Below, piece after piece: positions 1 to 7,620 of a DNA stretch of 64,000 nt. The stretch comes from Sphingomonas sp. AP4-R1. Lineage in GTDB: Bacteria; Pseudomonadota; Alphaproteobacteria; Sphingomonadales; Sphingomonadaceae. The notes below the pieces were generated by a model, which had not been told where the DNA came from, searched no databases, and was given only the letters and a program-made list of their open reading frames with translations. The first letter of the stretch is position 1; each line of letters starts with the position of its first letter. The translations under genes and the position numbers were made by a program. The stretch lies in assembly GCF_013113735.1 (NCBI RefSeq), contig NZ_CP053346.1, forward strand, positions 4,106,001-4,170,000, written 5' to 3'.

Positions 1-224
1 GCCTGATCGTCGATGCCGCGCAGATCCCGAGCGAGATCAACGTCTCGCTGAAGGGTCTCGAGGTCGGCGAGAGCATCCATCTCTCCAACATCACGCTGCC
101 GGCCGGCGCCAAGGCTGCCGACACCGACGACGTGACCATCGCGACGATCGTCGCCCCGTCCGCGCTGAAGTCGAGCGAAGGCGAGGACGAGGCCGCCGCC
201 GAGGAGGGCGAGGCGGAAGCCTAA
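1..224 (+). CDS. rplY: 50S ribosomal protein L25 (Ctc form), C-terminal part
   Basis: The window opens inside this gene; the reading frame is open from the first base and stops with TAA at 222-224. The visible 73 residues contain the L25 C-terminal beta domain pattern ([20 protein letters not shown], then LPAGAKA), followed by an acidic Ala/Glu-rich tail. L25 binds 5S rRNA in the large subunit; the two-domain Ctc form is usual in alphaproteobacteria. Its position directly upstream of pth is a common bacterial arrangement. The start lies outside the window. Confidence 0.9.
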   Translation, partial: LIVDAAQIPSEINVSLKGLEVGESIHLSNITLPAGAKAADTDDVTIATIVAPSALKSSEGEDEAAAEEGEAEA

Positions 225-239
225 GCCTTTCGGTATTTC

Positions 240-318
240 GTCACCCCAGCGTAGGCTGGGGTCTCAGGAGACGGCCACCGCGCCAGCCTCACGAGACCCC
301 GGCCCGCGCTGGGGTGAC
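240..318. repeat. Dispersed palindromic repeat between rplY and pth
   Basis: Two inverted arms, each built on a core like CACCCCAGC..GCTGGGGT, face each other about 30 bases apart. The arms are near-perfect reverse complements of each other. This is the layout of paired REP-type elements. There is no T-tract, so it is not an obvious intrinsic terminator. A related but degraded copy lies near 2628-2706. Confidence 0.75.
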
Positions 319-344
319 GCGTTTCTGAAGCCGGAGGATCGGAC

Positions 345-914
345 GTGCAGCTCTGGGTCGGCCTCGGCAATCCCGGCGCGCAATATGCGCTTCATCGCCA
401 CAATATCGGCTTCATGGCGGTCGATACGATCGCCGAGATGCACGGCTTCGAGCCGTGGAAGAAACAGTTTCAGGGCTGGGCCTCGCTCGGCCGGATCGGC
501 ACGCAGCGCATCCTGCTGCTGAAACCCGCCACCTTCATGAACGACAGCGGCCGATCGGTGGCCGAGGCCGCGCGCTTCTACAAGCTGGAGCCCGCCGCGC
601 TCACCGCGTTCCACGACGAACTGGATCTGGCGCCCTTCAAGGTGAAGGTGAAGACCGGCGGCGGTGCGGCCGGACATAATGGCCTCCGCTCGATCGACCA
701 GCATCTGGGGCAGGACTATCGCCGCGTGCGGCTGGGCATCGGCCATCCGGGGCACAAGGATCGCGTGACCGGCCATGTGCTGGGCAATTTCGCCAAGGCC
801 GAGATGGACGATCTGGCCGATCTGCTGGGCGCCGTGTCCGCCGAGGCGCCCTGGCTGGCGGCGGCCGACGACGTGCGCTTCATGAACGAGGTCGCGCTGC
901 GCCTGCAGGGCTGA
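345..914 (+). CDS. pth: Peptidyl-tRNA hydrolase
   Basis: Pth cleaves the ester bond of peptidyl-tRNAs released prematurely from ribosomes, recycling tRNA. The 189-residue product has the family N-terminus (LWVGLGNPG), the catalytic histidine in HRHNIGF (His19, equivalent to E. coli His20), the KPATFMNDSG segment with a substrate-binding Asn, and FHDELDL carrying the catalytic Asp. The length matches the family. The start is GTG at 345, with a GGAGGAT sequence a few bases upstream. It follows rplY after about 120 bases that contain a palindromic repeat. Confidence 0.97.
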   Translation: MQLWVGLGNPGAQYALHRHNIGFMAVDTIAEMHGFEPWKKQFQGWASLGRIGTQRILLLKPATFMNDSGRSVAEAARFYKLEPAALTAFHDELDLAPFKVKVKTGGGAAGHNGLRSIDQHLGQDYRRVRLGIGHPGHKDRVTGHVLGNFAKAEMDDLADLLGAVSAEAPWLAAADDVRFMNEVALRLQG

Positions 915-953
915 GGCGCTCTTGGAAAATGCGCGGAAGAGCGCATTTTACGT

Positions 954-1035
954 GCGGCACCAGCCCGCTCCCCCACCCGACCTCCCACAGAATATCCTAG
1001 TTGGGAGGTCGGGTGGGGGAGCGGGCTGGTGCCGC
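954..1035. repeat. Perfect 34-bp inverted repeat with 14-base loop
   Basis: Bases 954-987 are the exact reverse complement of 1002-1035, with 14 bases between (988-1001). The arms are pyrimidine/purine biased (runs of C then G). It sits between the convergent pth and the minus-strand gene ending at 1067, so it may end transcription from both sides, although no T-tract follows. A smaller hairpin (GCGC..GCGC) lies at about 929-948. Confidence 0.9.
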
Positions 1036-1066
1036 TACGCGCCGAATGGCGCGTTCTCAAACAGAC

Positions 1067-1468
1067 TCAGGCCGTCAGCCAGGCGATCGCATTGGCTTCC
1101 GACAGGAACAGTTCGCGGTCGGCGACGATGGCGACCCGGCGCATCTGCGACTTGAGCAGGCTGGAGGCGAGGACGATCGCCACCTTGTCCCGCTGCTGAT
1201 AGATCAGACCCGTCCAGTGGCGGATGCGCTCGGCCGTATCGGCCGGCTGGATCGTCGCTCCGCTGAGATTGACGAGGACGCGCGCCGAGCCGCACCGTTC
1301 GCGCAATTCCTCCACCTGTCGCTGCAGCGCGCCGAAATGCCCGTCGACGAAGGCCGGGCTCCACAATCCCTTGCCGACGACGCGCAGATAGGCGGCCCGC
1401 GCTTCGATCTCGAGAGACGGCACCTCCGCCGCCATGGATCCAACGCCGGCAGGCGGAACAGCGGTCAT
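1067..1468 (-). CDS. STAS/SpoIIAA-like small protein
   Basis: A 133-residue soluble protein with no signal peptide or membrane segment. The pattern of alternating beta strands and helices (LEIEARAAYLRVVGKG, then ARVLVNLSGATIQP, then KVAIVLASSLLKSQMRRVAI) resembles the single-domain STAS/SpoIIAA-like proteins common in sphingomonads; this is fold recognition by eye. Such proteins often take part in signalling or lipid binding, but no partner kinase or phosphatase is adjacent. Two starts are possible (1468, or the internal Met at 1435); the longer is chosen. Confidence 0.6.
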   Translation of the reverse strand: MTAVPPAGVGSMAAEVPSLEIEARAAYLRVVGKGLWSPAFVDGHFGALQRQVEELRERCGSARVLVNLSGATIQPADTAERIRHWTGLIYQQRDKVAIVLASSLLKSQMRRVAIVADRELFLSEANAIAWLTA

Positions 1469-1605
1469 TCCCCACGCTTACCCCTGATCGATCGACGTCG
1501 TGCTAACGCCAATCGGGGCGGGCGATCAATGGGCCTTGAACAACCGTTATCGCTCTCAGTTCAGCGCACCGCGCGCAAACCGCAGAAACACGCGATTTTC
1601 GATAG

Positions 1606-2076
1606 TTAGATAAGATATCGCCCCAGGAACGAGGTTCCCGGCAGGGGATTGACCGTCACCGGATCCGCCGGCCCGAACCCCAGTGCGCGATAGAGAGCCC
1701 GGGCGCGTTCGAACTCGGCCAGCACGTCCAGCCGCATTTCGGCATAGCCTGCGTCCCGCGCCTCCGCGATCAGCCGTTCCACCAATCGCCTGCCAAGCCC
1801 GATCCCCCGTCCGGCGGGGCGGACATAGAGCCGCTTCATCTCGCAAATGGCGGGATCGACCTTCCGCAAAGCGACGCAGCCGAGGATCGCGCCCGCCTGC
1901 TCGGCCAGCAGGATCCGGCCGGCGGGCGGCGCATATTTGCCCGGCAACGCGGCGAATTCCGCCTCGTTGCCCTGAAAGTCGAGGCTGACGCTGGGGCTGG
2001 CGACGAACTCGCGCCAGATATCCAGCACGGCCTCGCGATCGTCCGGGAAGATGGCGAGGCGGATCGAGGGGCTCAT
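1606..2076 (-). CDS. GNAT family N-acetyltransferase
   Basis: The 156-residue protein has the GNAT order of motifs: an N-terminal strand-helix (IRLAIFPDDREAVLDIWREF), a central strand GCVALRKVDPAICEMKRLYV, the acetyl-CoA pyrophosphate loop RPAGRGIGLGRRLVERLI (R/Q-x-x-G-x-G/A type), and the C-terminal ALYRALGFGPADP. It transfers an acetyl group from acetyl-CoA to an amine; the substrate cannot be told. The start at 2076 has an AAGGGG ribosome site just upstream. Confidence 0.88.
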   Translation of the reverse strand: MSPSIRLAIFPDDREAVLDIWREFVASPSVSLDFQGNEAEFAALPGKYAPPAGRILLAEQAGAILGCVALRKVDPAICEMKRLYVRPAGRGIGLGRRLVERLIAEARDAGYAEMRLDVLAEFERARALYRALGFGPADPVTVNPLPGTSFLGRYLI

Positions 2077-2143
2077 GCCCCTTTGCTGCTTGGAGATTAT
2101 GGCAGGAAGGCAGCGAAAATCGCGCCGACTTTAGCCCAATCGC

Positions 2144-2217
2144 GCTCCTGCGAACGCAGGAGCCCAGAGCTTCGAACCGTGCCCTTGCAGCCCGGGACTC
2201 CTGCGTTCGCAGGAGTC
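2144..2217. repeat. Palindromic repeat, CTCCTGCG-type
   Basis: Two self-complementary cores face each other: GCTCCTGCGAACGCAGGAGC at 2144-2163 and a GACTCCTGCG..CGCAGGAGTC core at 2196-2217. The same family recurs at 9529-9605 at the 3' end of the MBL hydrolase gene. It lies in the gap between the GNAT gene and the MliC-like gene. Confidence 0.8.
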
Positions 2218-2231
2218 CCGGCCAACCGATC

Positions 2232-2570
2232 TTAGCGGACGCGGCAATCCACGCCCGGCGCGGAGGCCGTCGCCTCGCCCGCCGCGATCGGACTCAGCAT
2301 CCCGTCGCTGCGGCCCTTGCCCCACCATTGCCAGCCGCCGCCCACATAGCGCTCCCCGCTCGCCGAGACGGCGCGGGCGAGCTGGACGGTGTCGTCGCCC
2401 AGCGTGATCACGGCGGCGTCCCCGCCCGAATACAGCACCTCGATCGTCCGCCCGTCCGCGCAGGCATAGAGCGAAGACTGGCCGGTGGAGGGCGAATAAT
2501 GGGGTTTGGCCGCCAGCGGCTGCGCGGCGAGCGCGAGCAGCGCGAGTGGCGGAAATACGCGGAACATCAT
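2232..2570 (-). CDS. MliC-like exported protein (putative C-type lysozyme inhibitor)
   Basis: A 112-residue protein with an N-terminal signal peptide (FPPLALLALAAQPLAAKP, cleavage after about residue 21). The mature part has a C-type lysozyme inhibitor-like pattern: YACADGRTIEVLY, a strand AAVITLGDDTVQLARAVSAS, then GERYVGGGWQWWGKGRSDGM, resembling the YxC.dG..v.V.Y ... Y....y.ywgkG..a.L core of MliC/PliC. There are only two cysteines. It probably acts in the periplasm. The family assignment is by pattern; substrate inhibition is inferred. Confidence 0.65.
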   Translation of the reverse strand: MMFRVFPPLALLALAAQPLAAKPHYSPSTGQSSLYACADGRTIEVLYSGGDAAVITLGDDTVQLARAVSASGERYVGGGWQWWGKGRSDGMLSPIAAGEATASAPGVDCRVR

Positions 2571-2627
2571 CGCCGGGAAGTGGGGCCTTGGGGGCGAGGT
2601 GCAACCCCTGCGAGCTTGCCATCATCC

Positions 2628-2706
2628 CGTCATCTCAGCGCAGGCTGGGATCTCTCAGGGGATCCGCACCCCCCGCCTCAAGCGCCCCCAGCCCGCGCCG
2701 GGATGG
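2628..2706. repeat. Degraded palindromic repeat, CCCAGC-type
   Basis: A left arm with TCATCTCAGCGCAGGCTGGG and a right arm near 2688-2706 with the complementary CCCAGCCCGCGCCGGGATG form an imperfect inverted pair. It looks like a decayed relative of the element at 240-318, between the MliC-like and DUF72 genes. Confidence 0.5.
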
Positions 2707-2732
2707 CGAAGGGCGTGGAGGCGACCGAAGGC

Positions 2733-3527
2733 CTAAAGCCGCTCGATCAAGGCCATCGCCGCAGCGGGGGCCCTCACTTTCGCGCCGTTGATCATGAAGA
2801 CGAACGCATCCCGCTTCTCGGCCGGATGCGGGCCGCCGACATAATCCAGCCCTTCGGGCGAATGGCCGGCCGCCCAGCTTTTCGCCACCTTCGCCCACTG
2901 GTCCAGCTCGTCGGAGGAATAGCCGGTCGGCTCCTCCTCGCGCTGGCGCTGAAGACGGGCATAGGTGAAATCGGCGGTGATGTCGGCGATCTGCGGCCAG
3001 CTTTCGTCATCCGCGATCACGATCGCCGCATTGTGATCGCGCGCCAGCGTCACGAACGCCTCGTCGCGGAAGCTCTCGTGACGCGGCTCGATCGCGTGGC
3101 GCAGGCGGAGCCCGCCATGGCTTTCAGGCAGGAGATCGAGGAAGCGGGCGATATCCTCGCGGTCGAACTGTTTGGTGCCCGCAAACTGCCACAGGATCGG
3201 CCCGAGCTTGGGGCCCAGCTCCACCAATCCCTGGTCGAGGAAATTGGCGATCCCCTCGCCCGCCTCGGCCAGCACCTTGCGGTTCACCACATAGCGCGAG
3301 GCCTTCACGGAGAAGACGAAATCGTCGGGCGTGCGCCTGGCCCAGTCCGCCCAGGTGGCGGGCTTCTGGCGGGAATAGAAGGTGCCGTTAATCTCGATCG
3401 CGGTGACGTGCGCGCTCGCATATTCCAGCTCGCGCGCCTTGGGGTGGCCCTTCGGATAGAAGGTTTCGCGCCACGGCTCATAGGTCCAGCCGCCGATGCC
3501 GACGCGGATTTGGCCTGTCATCTCCAT
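2733..3527 (-). CDS. DUF72 domain-containing protein (YecE family)
   Basis: The frame is open from 3647, but the first 40 residues are encoded by a palindromic repeat. The start at 3527 is chosen because a GGAG lies nine bases upstream and the protein then begins with the family signature RVGIGGWTYEPWRETFYP. Further signatures are EINGTFYSRQKPATWADWA, FVFSVKASRYV, PILWQFAGTKQFD, IEPRHESF and TYARLQ. YecE-like proteins are TIM-barrel proteins of unknown biochemical role. Length is 264 residues, slightly longer than average. Confidence 0.9.
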   Translation of the reverse strand: MEMTGQIRVGIGGWTYEPWRETFYPKGHPKARELEYASAHVTAIEINGTFYSRQKPATWADWARRTPDDFVFSVKASRYVVNRKVLAEAGEGIANFLDQGLVELGPKLGPILWQFAGTKQFDREDIARFLDLLPESHGGLRLRHAIEPRHESFRDEAFVTLARDHNAAIVIADDESWPQIADITADFTYARLQRQREEEPTGYSSDELDQWAKVAKSWAAGHSPEGLDYVGGPHPAEKRDAFVFMINGAKVRAPAAAMALIERL

Positions 3528-3540
3528 CCCATCCAACTCC

Positions 3541-3660
3541 GTTTGGTTCGAGCGCAGTCGAGAACTCTTCGGGCTTCGAGCGAAGCCGAGAAGCCGTGAC
3601 ACAATCGCCGCATCTCGACTTCGCTCGATGCTATGCGTTCTCGACAAGCTCGAACCAAAC
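3541..3660. repeat. Palindromic repeat, TTCGAGC/GTCGAGAA-type
   Basis: GTTTGGTTCGAGC at 3541-3553 is mirrored by GCTCGAACCAAAC ending at 3660, with inner arms carrying GTCGAGAAC and GTTCTCGAC. The core resembles elements at 7418-7500, 19161-19238, 26515-26599 and 39941-40021, which all contain TCGA-rich arms. It separates the DUF72 gene from the dehydratase gene, and its sequence is open in the DUF72 frame. Confidence 0.75.
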
Positions 3661-3674
3661 GGAAGAAGAAGGCG

Positions 3675-4628
3675 TTACACACGCTCCGTCAGCACCGCCG
3701 CGAACTGCGCCGGATCGACATTGCTGCCCGAGCAGACCACCACCGTCTCCGCATCGTCGTCCGGCAGTTTGCCCGCCAGCAGCGCCGCCAGCGCGACCGC
3801 CCCGCCCGGCTCCACCACCAGCCCCAGATCGTAGGCGAAGCGCATCGCAGCGCGATGCTCGGCCTCGCTCACGGCCACGCCGGTGGCGCCCGCCGCCTTC
3901 AGCGCGCCGAACGTCATGTCCGCCACGCGCTTCGTCTGGAGCGCGTCGCAGGCGGTGAAGGGCGCGTCGGCCGGGACCTCGACGATCGCACCACCGGCAA
4001 GGCTGCGGCCCATATCGTCCCACCCCTCCGGCTCGGCGATCACGATCGCGCTCTCGGGCAGCGCCAGCGCGATTCCGGCAGAAAGCCCGCCGCCGCCGCA
4101 CGGCACCACCACCCGGCCCGGCACGCGGCCGAGCTGGCGCAGGATGTCGAGCCCGGTCGTGCCCTGCCCTTCCACCACGTCGACATCGTCGAACGAGGGC
4201 ACCAGCACGGCGCCGCGCTCGGCCGCGATCCGCGCCGCGATCTGTTCGCGGCTCTCGGTATGGCGATCATAGGGGATTACCTCGGCGCCCAGCGCACGCG
4301 TGCCCGCCACCTTCACGGCGGGGGCATCGGCCGGCATCACGATCGCGGCCGGCATGCCGAGCAGTTTCGCCGCGCGCGCCACGCCCTGCGCGTGATTCCC
4401 GGACGAGAAGGCGACTACCCCTGCCGGCCGATTCTCCGGGGCGATCTGCGCCAGACGGTTATAGGCGCCGCGATATTTGAACGCCCCGCCGCGCTGAAGC
4501 GACTCGGCCTTTAACCAATGGAGCCGCCCGCGATGCTCGAACGGCAGCAAAGGCGTTTCCGCAACGATCCCGGAAAGCCGTGCCGCCGCCGCAACAACTC
4601 CTTCATAAGACGGTACTTTTTCGCTCAT
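3675..4628 (-). CDS. Threonine/serine dehydratase (PLP-dependent, no ACT domain)
   Basis: Fold-type II PLP enzyme predicted to deaminate threonine or serine to a 2-oxo acid and ammonia. The PLP lysine is Lys51 in GGAFKYRGAYN; the phosphate loop is CGGGGLSAG; the substrate loop is SSGNHAQGVA; and the C-terminal PLP pyridine-contact serine lies in VVCSGSN. At 317 residues it has only the catalytic domain and lacks the regulatory ACT domains of biosynthetic IlvA, so it is closer to catabolic dehydratases or serine racemase-like enzymes. It diverges from the decarboxylase gene. Confidence 0.88.
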   Translation of the reverse strand: MSEKVPSYEGVVAAAARLSGIVAETPLLPFEHRGRLHWLKAESLQRGGAFKYRGAYNRLAQIAPENRPAGVVAFSSGNHAQGVARAAKLLGMPAAIVMPADAPAVKVAGTRALGAEVIPYDRHTESREQIAARIAAERGAVLVPSFDDVDVVEGQGTTGLDILRQLGRVPGRVVVPCGGGGLSAGIALALPESAIVIAEPEGWDDMGRSLAGGAIVEVPADAPFTACDALQTKRVADMTFGALKAAGATGVAVSEAEHRAAMRFAYDLGLVVEPGGAVALAALLAGKLPDDDAETVVVCSGSNVDPAQFAAVLTERV

Positions 4629-4811
4629 TCACCCCACCTCGGCCACGATCCGTCCCAACGCTTTAGACGCGCTGAAACCATCTTCAAATTGGAACTTTAC
4701 AGGGGGGTCACGCGACCATATATGCCGCGCCTCGCTGCCCCATGGGGACTTCCAACCGCAAGGCAGCTTTCCGTCAACGACTTGCCGTCAGGCATCTGGA
4801 GGTCCCTTGAA

Positions 4812-6038
4812 TTGCACAAGCATCCTCGCGCGCTGGGGCTAGCTGCCCACCCGTCCGACAACGTCACCGTTGCCGACATCGCCGATCGACGCCCGGTTCA
4901 GCCGGTCACGCTCGTTCGTCCTCACGCCGCCCGTCGGGCCGCCCGCTTCTTCGTGGAGAAGTTCAAGGGCCGCTCGATGTATGCGGTGAAGGCCAATCCC
5001 TCGCCGGATCTGATCAGGATCCTGTGGGAGAGCGGAATCACGCATTTCGACGTCGCGTCGATCGCCGAGGTTCGCCTCGTCGCCTCGGTCGCGCCGGATG
5101 CGACGCTGTGCTTCATGCACCCGGTCAAGGCCGAGGAAGCGATCCGCGAGGCCTATGAGGTCCACGGCGTCCGCACCTTCAGCCTCGATACGATCGACGA
5201 GCTCGAGAAGATCATGCGCGCCACCGGCGACGCGACCGATCTCACGCTCTGCGTGCGGCTGCGCGTGTCGTCCGAGCATGCGAAGCTCAGCCTCGCCTCG
5301 AAGTTCGGCGCCGCGCCGGAAGAGACCAAGGCCCTGCTGTTCGCCGCCCGCCAGGCGGCCGACGCGCTCGGCATCTGCTTCCATGTCGGCAGCCAGACGA
5401 TGAGCCCGCAGGCCTATGTGCAGGCGCTGGGCCGCGTGAAGCAGGCGATCGTCGAGGCGGCCGTCACGGTCGACGTGATCGACGTGGGTGGCGGTTTCCC
5501 GTCCATCTATCCGGGCATGACGCCGGCGCCGCTGGAAGCCTATTTCGACGCGATCCACGAAACGTTCGAGCAGCTGCCCGTCAGCTATTCGGCGGAGCTG
5601 TGGGCCGAGCCGGGCCGCGCGCTGTGCGCCGAATATGCGAGCCTGCTGGTGCGCGTCGAGCGTCGCCGCGGCGAACAGCTCTACATCAACGACGGCGCTT
5701 ACGGCGCCCTGTTCGATGCGGCGCATGTCGGCTGGCGCTTCCCGGTCACGCTCGTCCGCCAGCCGGAGAGCGAGGCCAAGGATCTGCCGTTCAGCTTCTA
5801 CGGGCCGACCTGCGACGATATCGATCACATGGCGGGCCCGTTCCTGCTGCCGGCCGACACCCAGCCGGGCGATTATATCGAGATCGGCATGCTCGGCGCC
5901 TATGGCTGCGCGATGCGCACCGGCTTCAACGGCTTCACCGCCGGCGAGACGGTCGTGATGACCGACGAGCCGATGGCGAGCGTCTATGCCGACATCGAGG
6001 TGGAGCCGAAGCGCTTCTCGAACGTCGTCACTCTGTAA
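4812..6038 (+). CDS. Type III PLP-dependent decarboxylase (ornithine decarboxylase-like)
   Basis: Alanine-racemase-fold decarboxylase predicted to make a diamine for polyamine synthesis. The PLP lysine is Lys60 in YAVKANPS; other landmarks are FDVASIAEV, HVGSQ, the glycine loop DVGGGFPS, the phosphate-site AEPGRALCAEYA, and the catalytic Cys334 in GPTCDDID. The frame extends upstream to 4518, but a strong GGAGG at 4798-4802 lies nine bases before a TTG at 4812, giving 408 residues, close to the family length. Ornithine is the most likely substrate; lysine or arginine cannot be excluded. The next gene is a DHS-like enzyme, which supports a polyamine role. Confidence 0.9.
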   Translation: MHKHPRALGLAAHPSDNVTVADIADRRPVQPVTLVRPHAARRAARFFVEKFKGRSMYAVKANPSPDLIRILWESGITHFDVASIAEVRLVASVAPDATLCFMHPVKAEEAIREAYEVHGVRTFSLDTIDELEKIMRATGDATDLTLCVRLRVSSEHAKLSLASKFGAAPEETKALLFAARQAADALGICFHVGSQTMSPQAYVQALGRVKQAIVEAAVTVDVIDVGGGFPSIYPGMTPAPLEAYFDAIHETFEQLPVSYSAELWAEPGRALCAEYASLLVRVERRRGEQLYINDGAYGALFDAAHVGWRFPVTLVRQPESEAKDLPFSFYGPTCDDIDHMAGPFLLPADTQPGDYIEIGMLGAYGCAMRTGFNGFTAGETVVMTDEPMASVYADIEVEPKRFSNVVTL

Positions 6039-6058
6039 CGTAAGACCTACACTGTTCC

Positions 6059-6080
6059 GGCCTCCGCTTCGGCGGAGGCC
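6059..6080 (+). terminator. GC-rich hairpin after the decarboxylase gene
   Basis: A 9-bp perfect stem (GGCCTCCGC / GCGGAGGCC) closed by a TTCG tetraloop, 20 bases after the stop codon. There is no U-tract, so it is at best an mRNA-stabilising or factor-dependent 3' end. Confidence 0.4.
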
Positions 6081-6169
6081 GCTGGACGCCGGATGCTTCG
6101 AGCATCGCGGCGCCGTTCGGGTTTCCACGTCCCCAGAATGACGGCGGATCACCGGGAATGAGGGTATCC

Positions 6170-7219
6170 ATGACCGACAAGATCAACGACACGCGCAAGG
6201 CCGAACTGCTCTCCACCGTGGTGGAGCATGTCGACATCACCAGCTTCGACGCGCGCCCGATCATCGATGCGATGGGCAAGATGAGCTTCACGAGCCGCGA
6301 TCTCGCCCGCGCCACCGGCATCTACAACGACATGCTGGCGGATCCGGACTGCACGATCTTCCTCGTGATCGCGGGCTCCACCTCGGCCGGCGGCTGCATG
6401 GACGCTTATGCCGAGCTGGTGAAGAACGGCATGGTCGACGGCATCGTCGCCACCGGCGCCACGATCGTGGACATGGATTTCTTCGAGGGCCTTGGCCACA
6501 AGCATTATCAGGCCAAGGAAATCCCCGACGACGATACGCTGCGCTCGCTGCTGATCGACCGGATCTACGATACCTATATCGACGAGGAAGACCTCCAGAA
6601 CGTCGACCACACGATCTTCGAGATCGCCGAGACGCTGGAGCCCAAGGCCTATTCGTCGCGTGCCTTCATCCGCGAGATGGGCAAGTACCTCGTCGAGCAT
6701 GGCAAGAAGGACAACAGCCTCGTCAAGCTCGCCTACGAGCATGACGTGCCGATCTTCTGCCCGGCCTTCACGGACAGCTCGGCCGGCTTCGGCCTCGTCA
6801 AGCATCAGGTCGATAGCATGAAGGCGGGCAAGCCCTACCTCACGATCGACAGCATCGCGGACTTCCGCGAACTGACCGACATCAAGATCAAGGGCGGCAC
6901 CTCCGGCCTGCTGATGATCGGCGGCGGCGTGCCCAAGAACTTCATCCAGGACACGGTCGTCTGCGCCGAGATCCTCGGTCATGACGATGTCGAGGTGCAC
7001 AAATATGCGGTGCAGATCACCGTCGCCGACGTCCGCGACGGCGCCTGTTCCTCCTCGACGCTGCAGGAAGCGGCGAGCTGGGGCAAGGTGAACACGGGCA
7101 TCGAGCAGATGGTGTTCGCCGAAGCCGGTTCGGTGATCCCGCTGCTGGCGTCCGACGCCTATCATCGCGGCCACTGGAAGAACCGTCCGAAGCGCGCCTG
7201 GGCGAAGCTGTTCGCCTGA
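6170..7219 (+). CDS. Deoxyhypusine synthase-like protein (homospermidine or bis(guanidino)-azanonane synthase type)
   Basis: The 349-residue protein is a full-length member of the deoxyhypusine synthase family. The key lysine that forms the aminobutyl-imine in DHS is present as Lys256 in GGGVPKNF; NAD-site features include IAGSTSAGG and IVATGATIVDMD. Bacteria lack eIF5A, so such proteins are thought to make polyamines, joining an aminobutyl group from one diamine to another amine, for example homospermidine or 1,9-bis(guanidino)-5-aza-nonane. The product here is not known. The start is placed at 6170 rather than 6158 because GAGGG lies at proper spacing. It follows the decarboxylase by about 130 bases. 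Confidence 0.88.
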   Translation: MTDKINDTRKAELLSTVVEHVDITSFDARPIIDAMGKMSFTSRDLARATGIYNDMLADPDCTIFLVIAGSTSAGGCMDAYAELVKNGMVDGIVATGATIVDMDFFEGLGHKHYQAKEIPDDDTLRSLLIDRIYDTYIDEEDLQNVDHTIFEIAETLEPKAYSSRAFIREMGKYLVEHGKKDNSLVKLAYEHDVPIFCPAFTDSSAGFGLVKHQVDSMKAGKPYLTIDSIADFRELTDIKIKGGTSGLLMIGGGVPKNFIQDTVVCAEILGHDDVEVHKYAVQITVADVRDGACSSSTLQEAASWGKVNTGIEQMVFAEAGSVIPLLASDAYHRGHWKNRPKRAWAKLFA

Positions 7220-7243
7220 GTTGGGCTGACTCGAACCGATGAG

Positions 7244-7276
7244 GGGCGGCTGGTCTTAGGACCGGCCGCCCTTTTT
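7244..7276 (+). terminator. Intrinsic terminator of the DHS-like gene
   Basis: A 12-bp stem (GGGCGGCTGGTC with GACCGGCCGCCC, one G-U pair) with a four-base loop is followed directly by five Ts. It lies 25 bases after the stop codon. Confidence 0.85.
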
Positions 7277-7417
7277 CGTTCTGCCTTGCCTACCGTGCCC
7301 CAGCGAAGGCCGGAGGAGTACGCTCCCGACATGCTCTCCTCCCTGAAAGGGAGGGGTTGGGGGTGGGGCGCTGCCGGAAGGACGGTTCGCCTGAAACGAA
7401 GCCAAAGCCCAAATTCC

Positions 7418-7500
7418 GTTCGTGCTGAGCCTGTCGAAGCACCGTCCTTCTTCTTGAACAACCGGAGAAGGTCGAACGGCACTTCGACAAGCTCAGTGCA
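7418..7500. repeat. Palindromic repeat, GCCTGTCGAAGC-type, with flanking hairpins
   Basis: TTCGTGCTGAGCCTGTCGAA (left) is mirrored by TTCGACAAGCTCAGTGCAAA (right, ending about 7502). Further small palindromes flank it: CTCCCTGAAAGGGAG near 7340 and CTCCCTCCAAGGAGGGGAG near 7532-7550. The 400-base gap between the DHS-like gene and the phospholipase gene holds only the terminator and these repeats. Confidence 0.75.
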
Positions 7501-7620
7501 AACGAAGGCGGAAAGTCAAATTTCACAGCAACTCCCTCCAAGGAGGGGAGAAGAAAGGCTGGCCCGCTCGAGCCGGCCTGTTCCAAGGGAACAACCCACC
7601 CCGGCGCGCGTCCCTTGCGG

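Noticed and set aside
1001..1609. Long open frame on the plus strand opposite the STAS-like gene
   Set aside because: Its sequence is Arg/His-rich with no family pattern, and the opposite strand holds a better gene; it is a shadow typical of high-GC DNA.
4839..6152. 437-residue minus-strand frame opposite the decarboxylase
   Set aside because: No start signal or family pattern; the plus strand has clear decarboxylase motifs.
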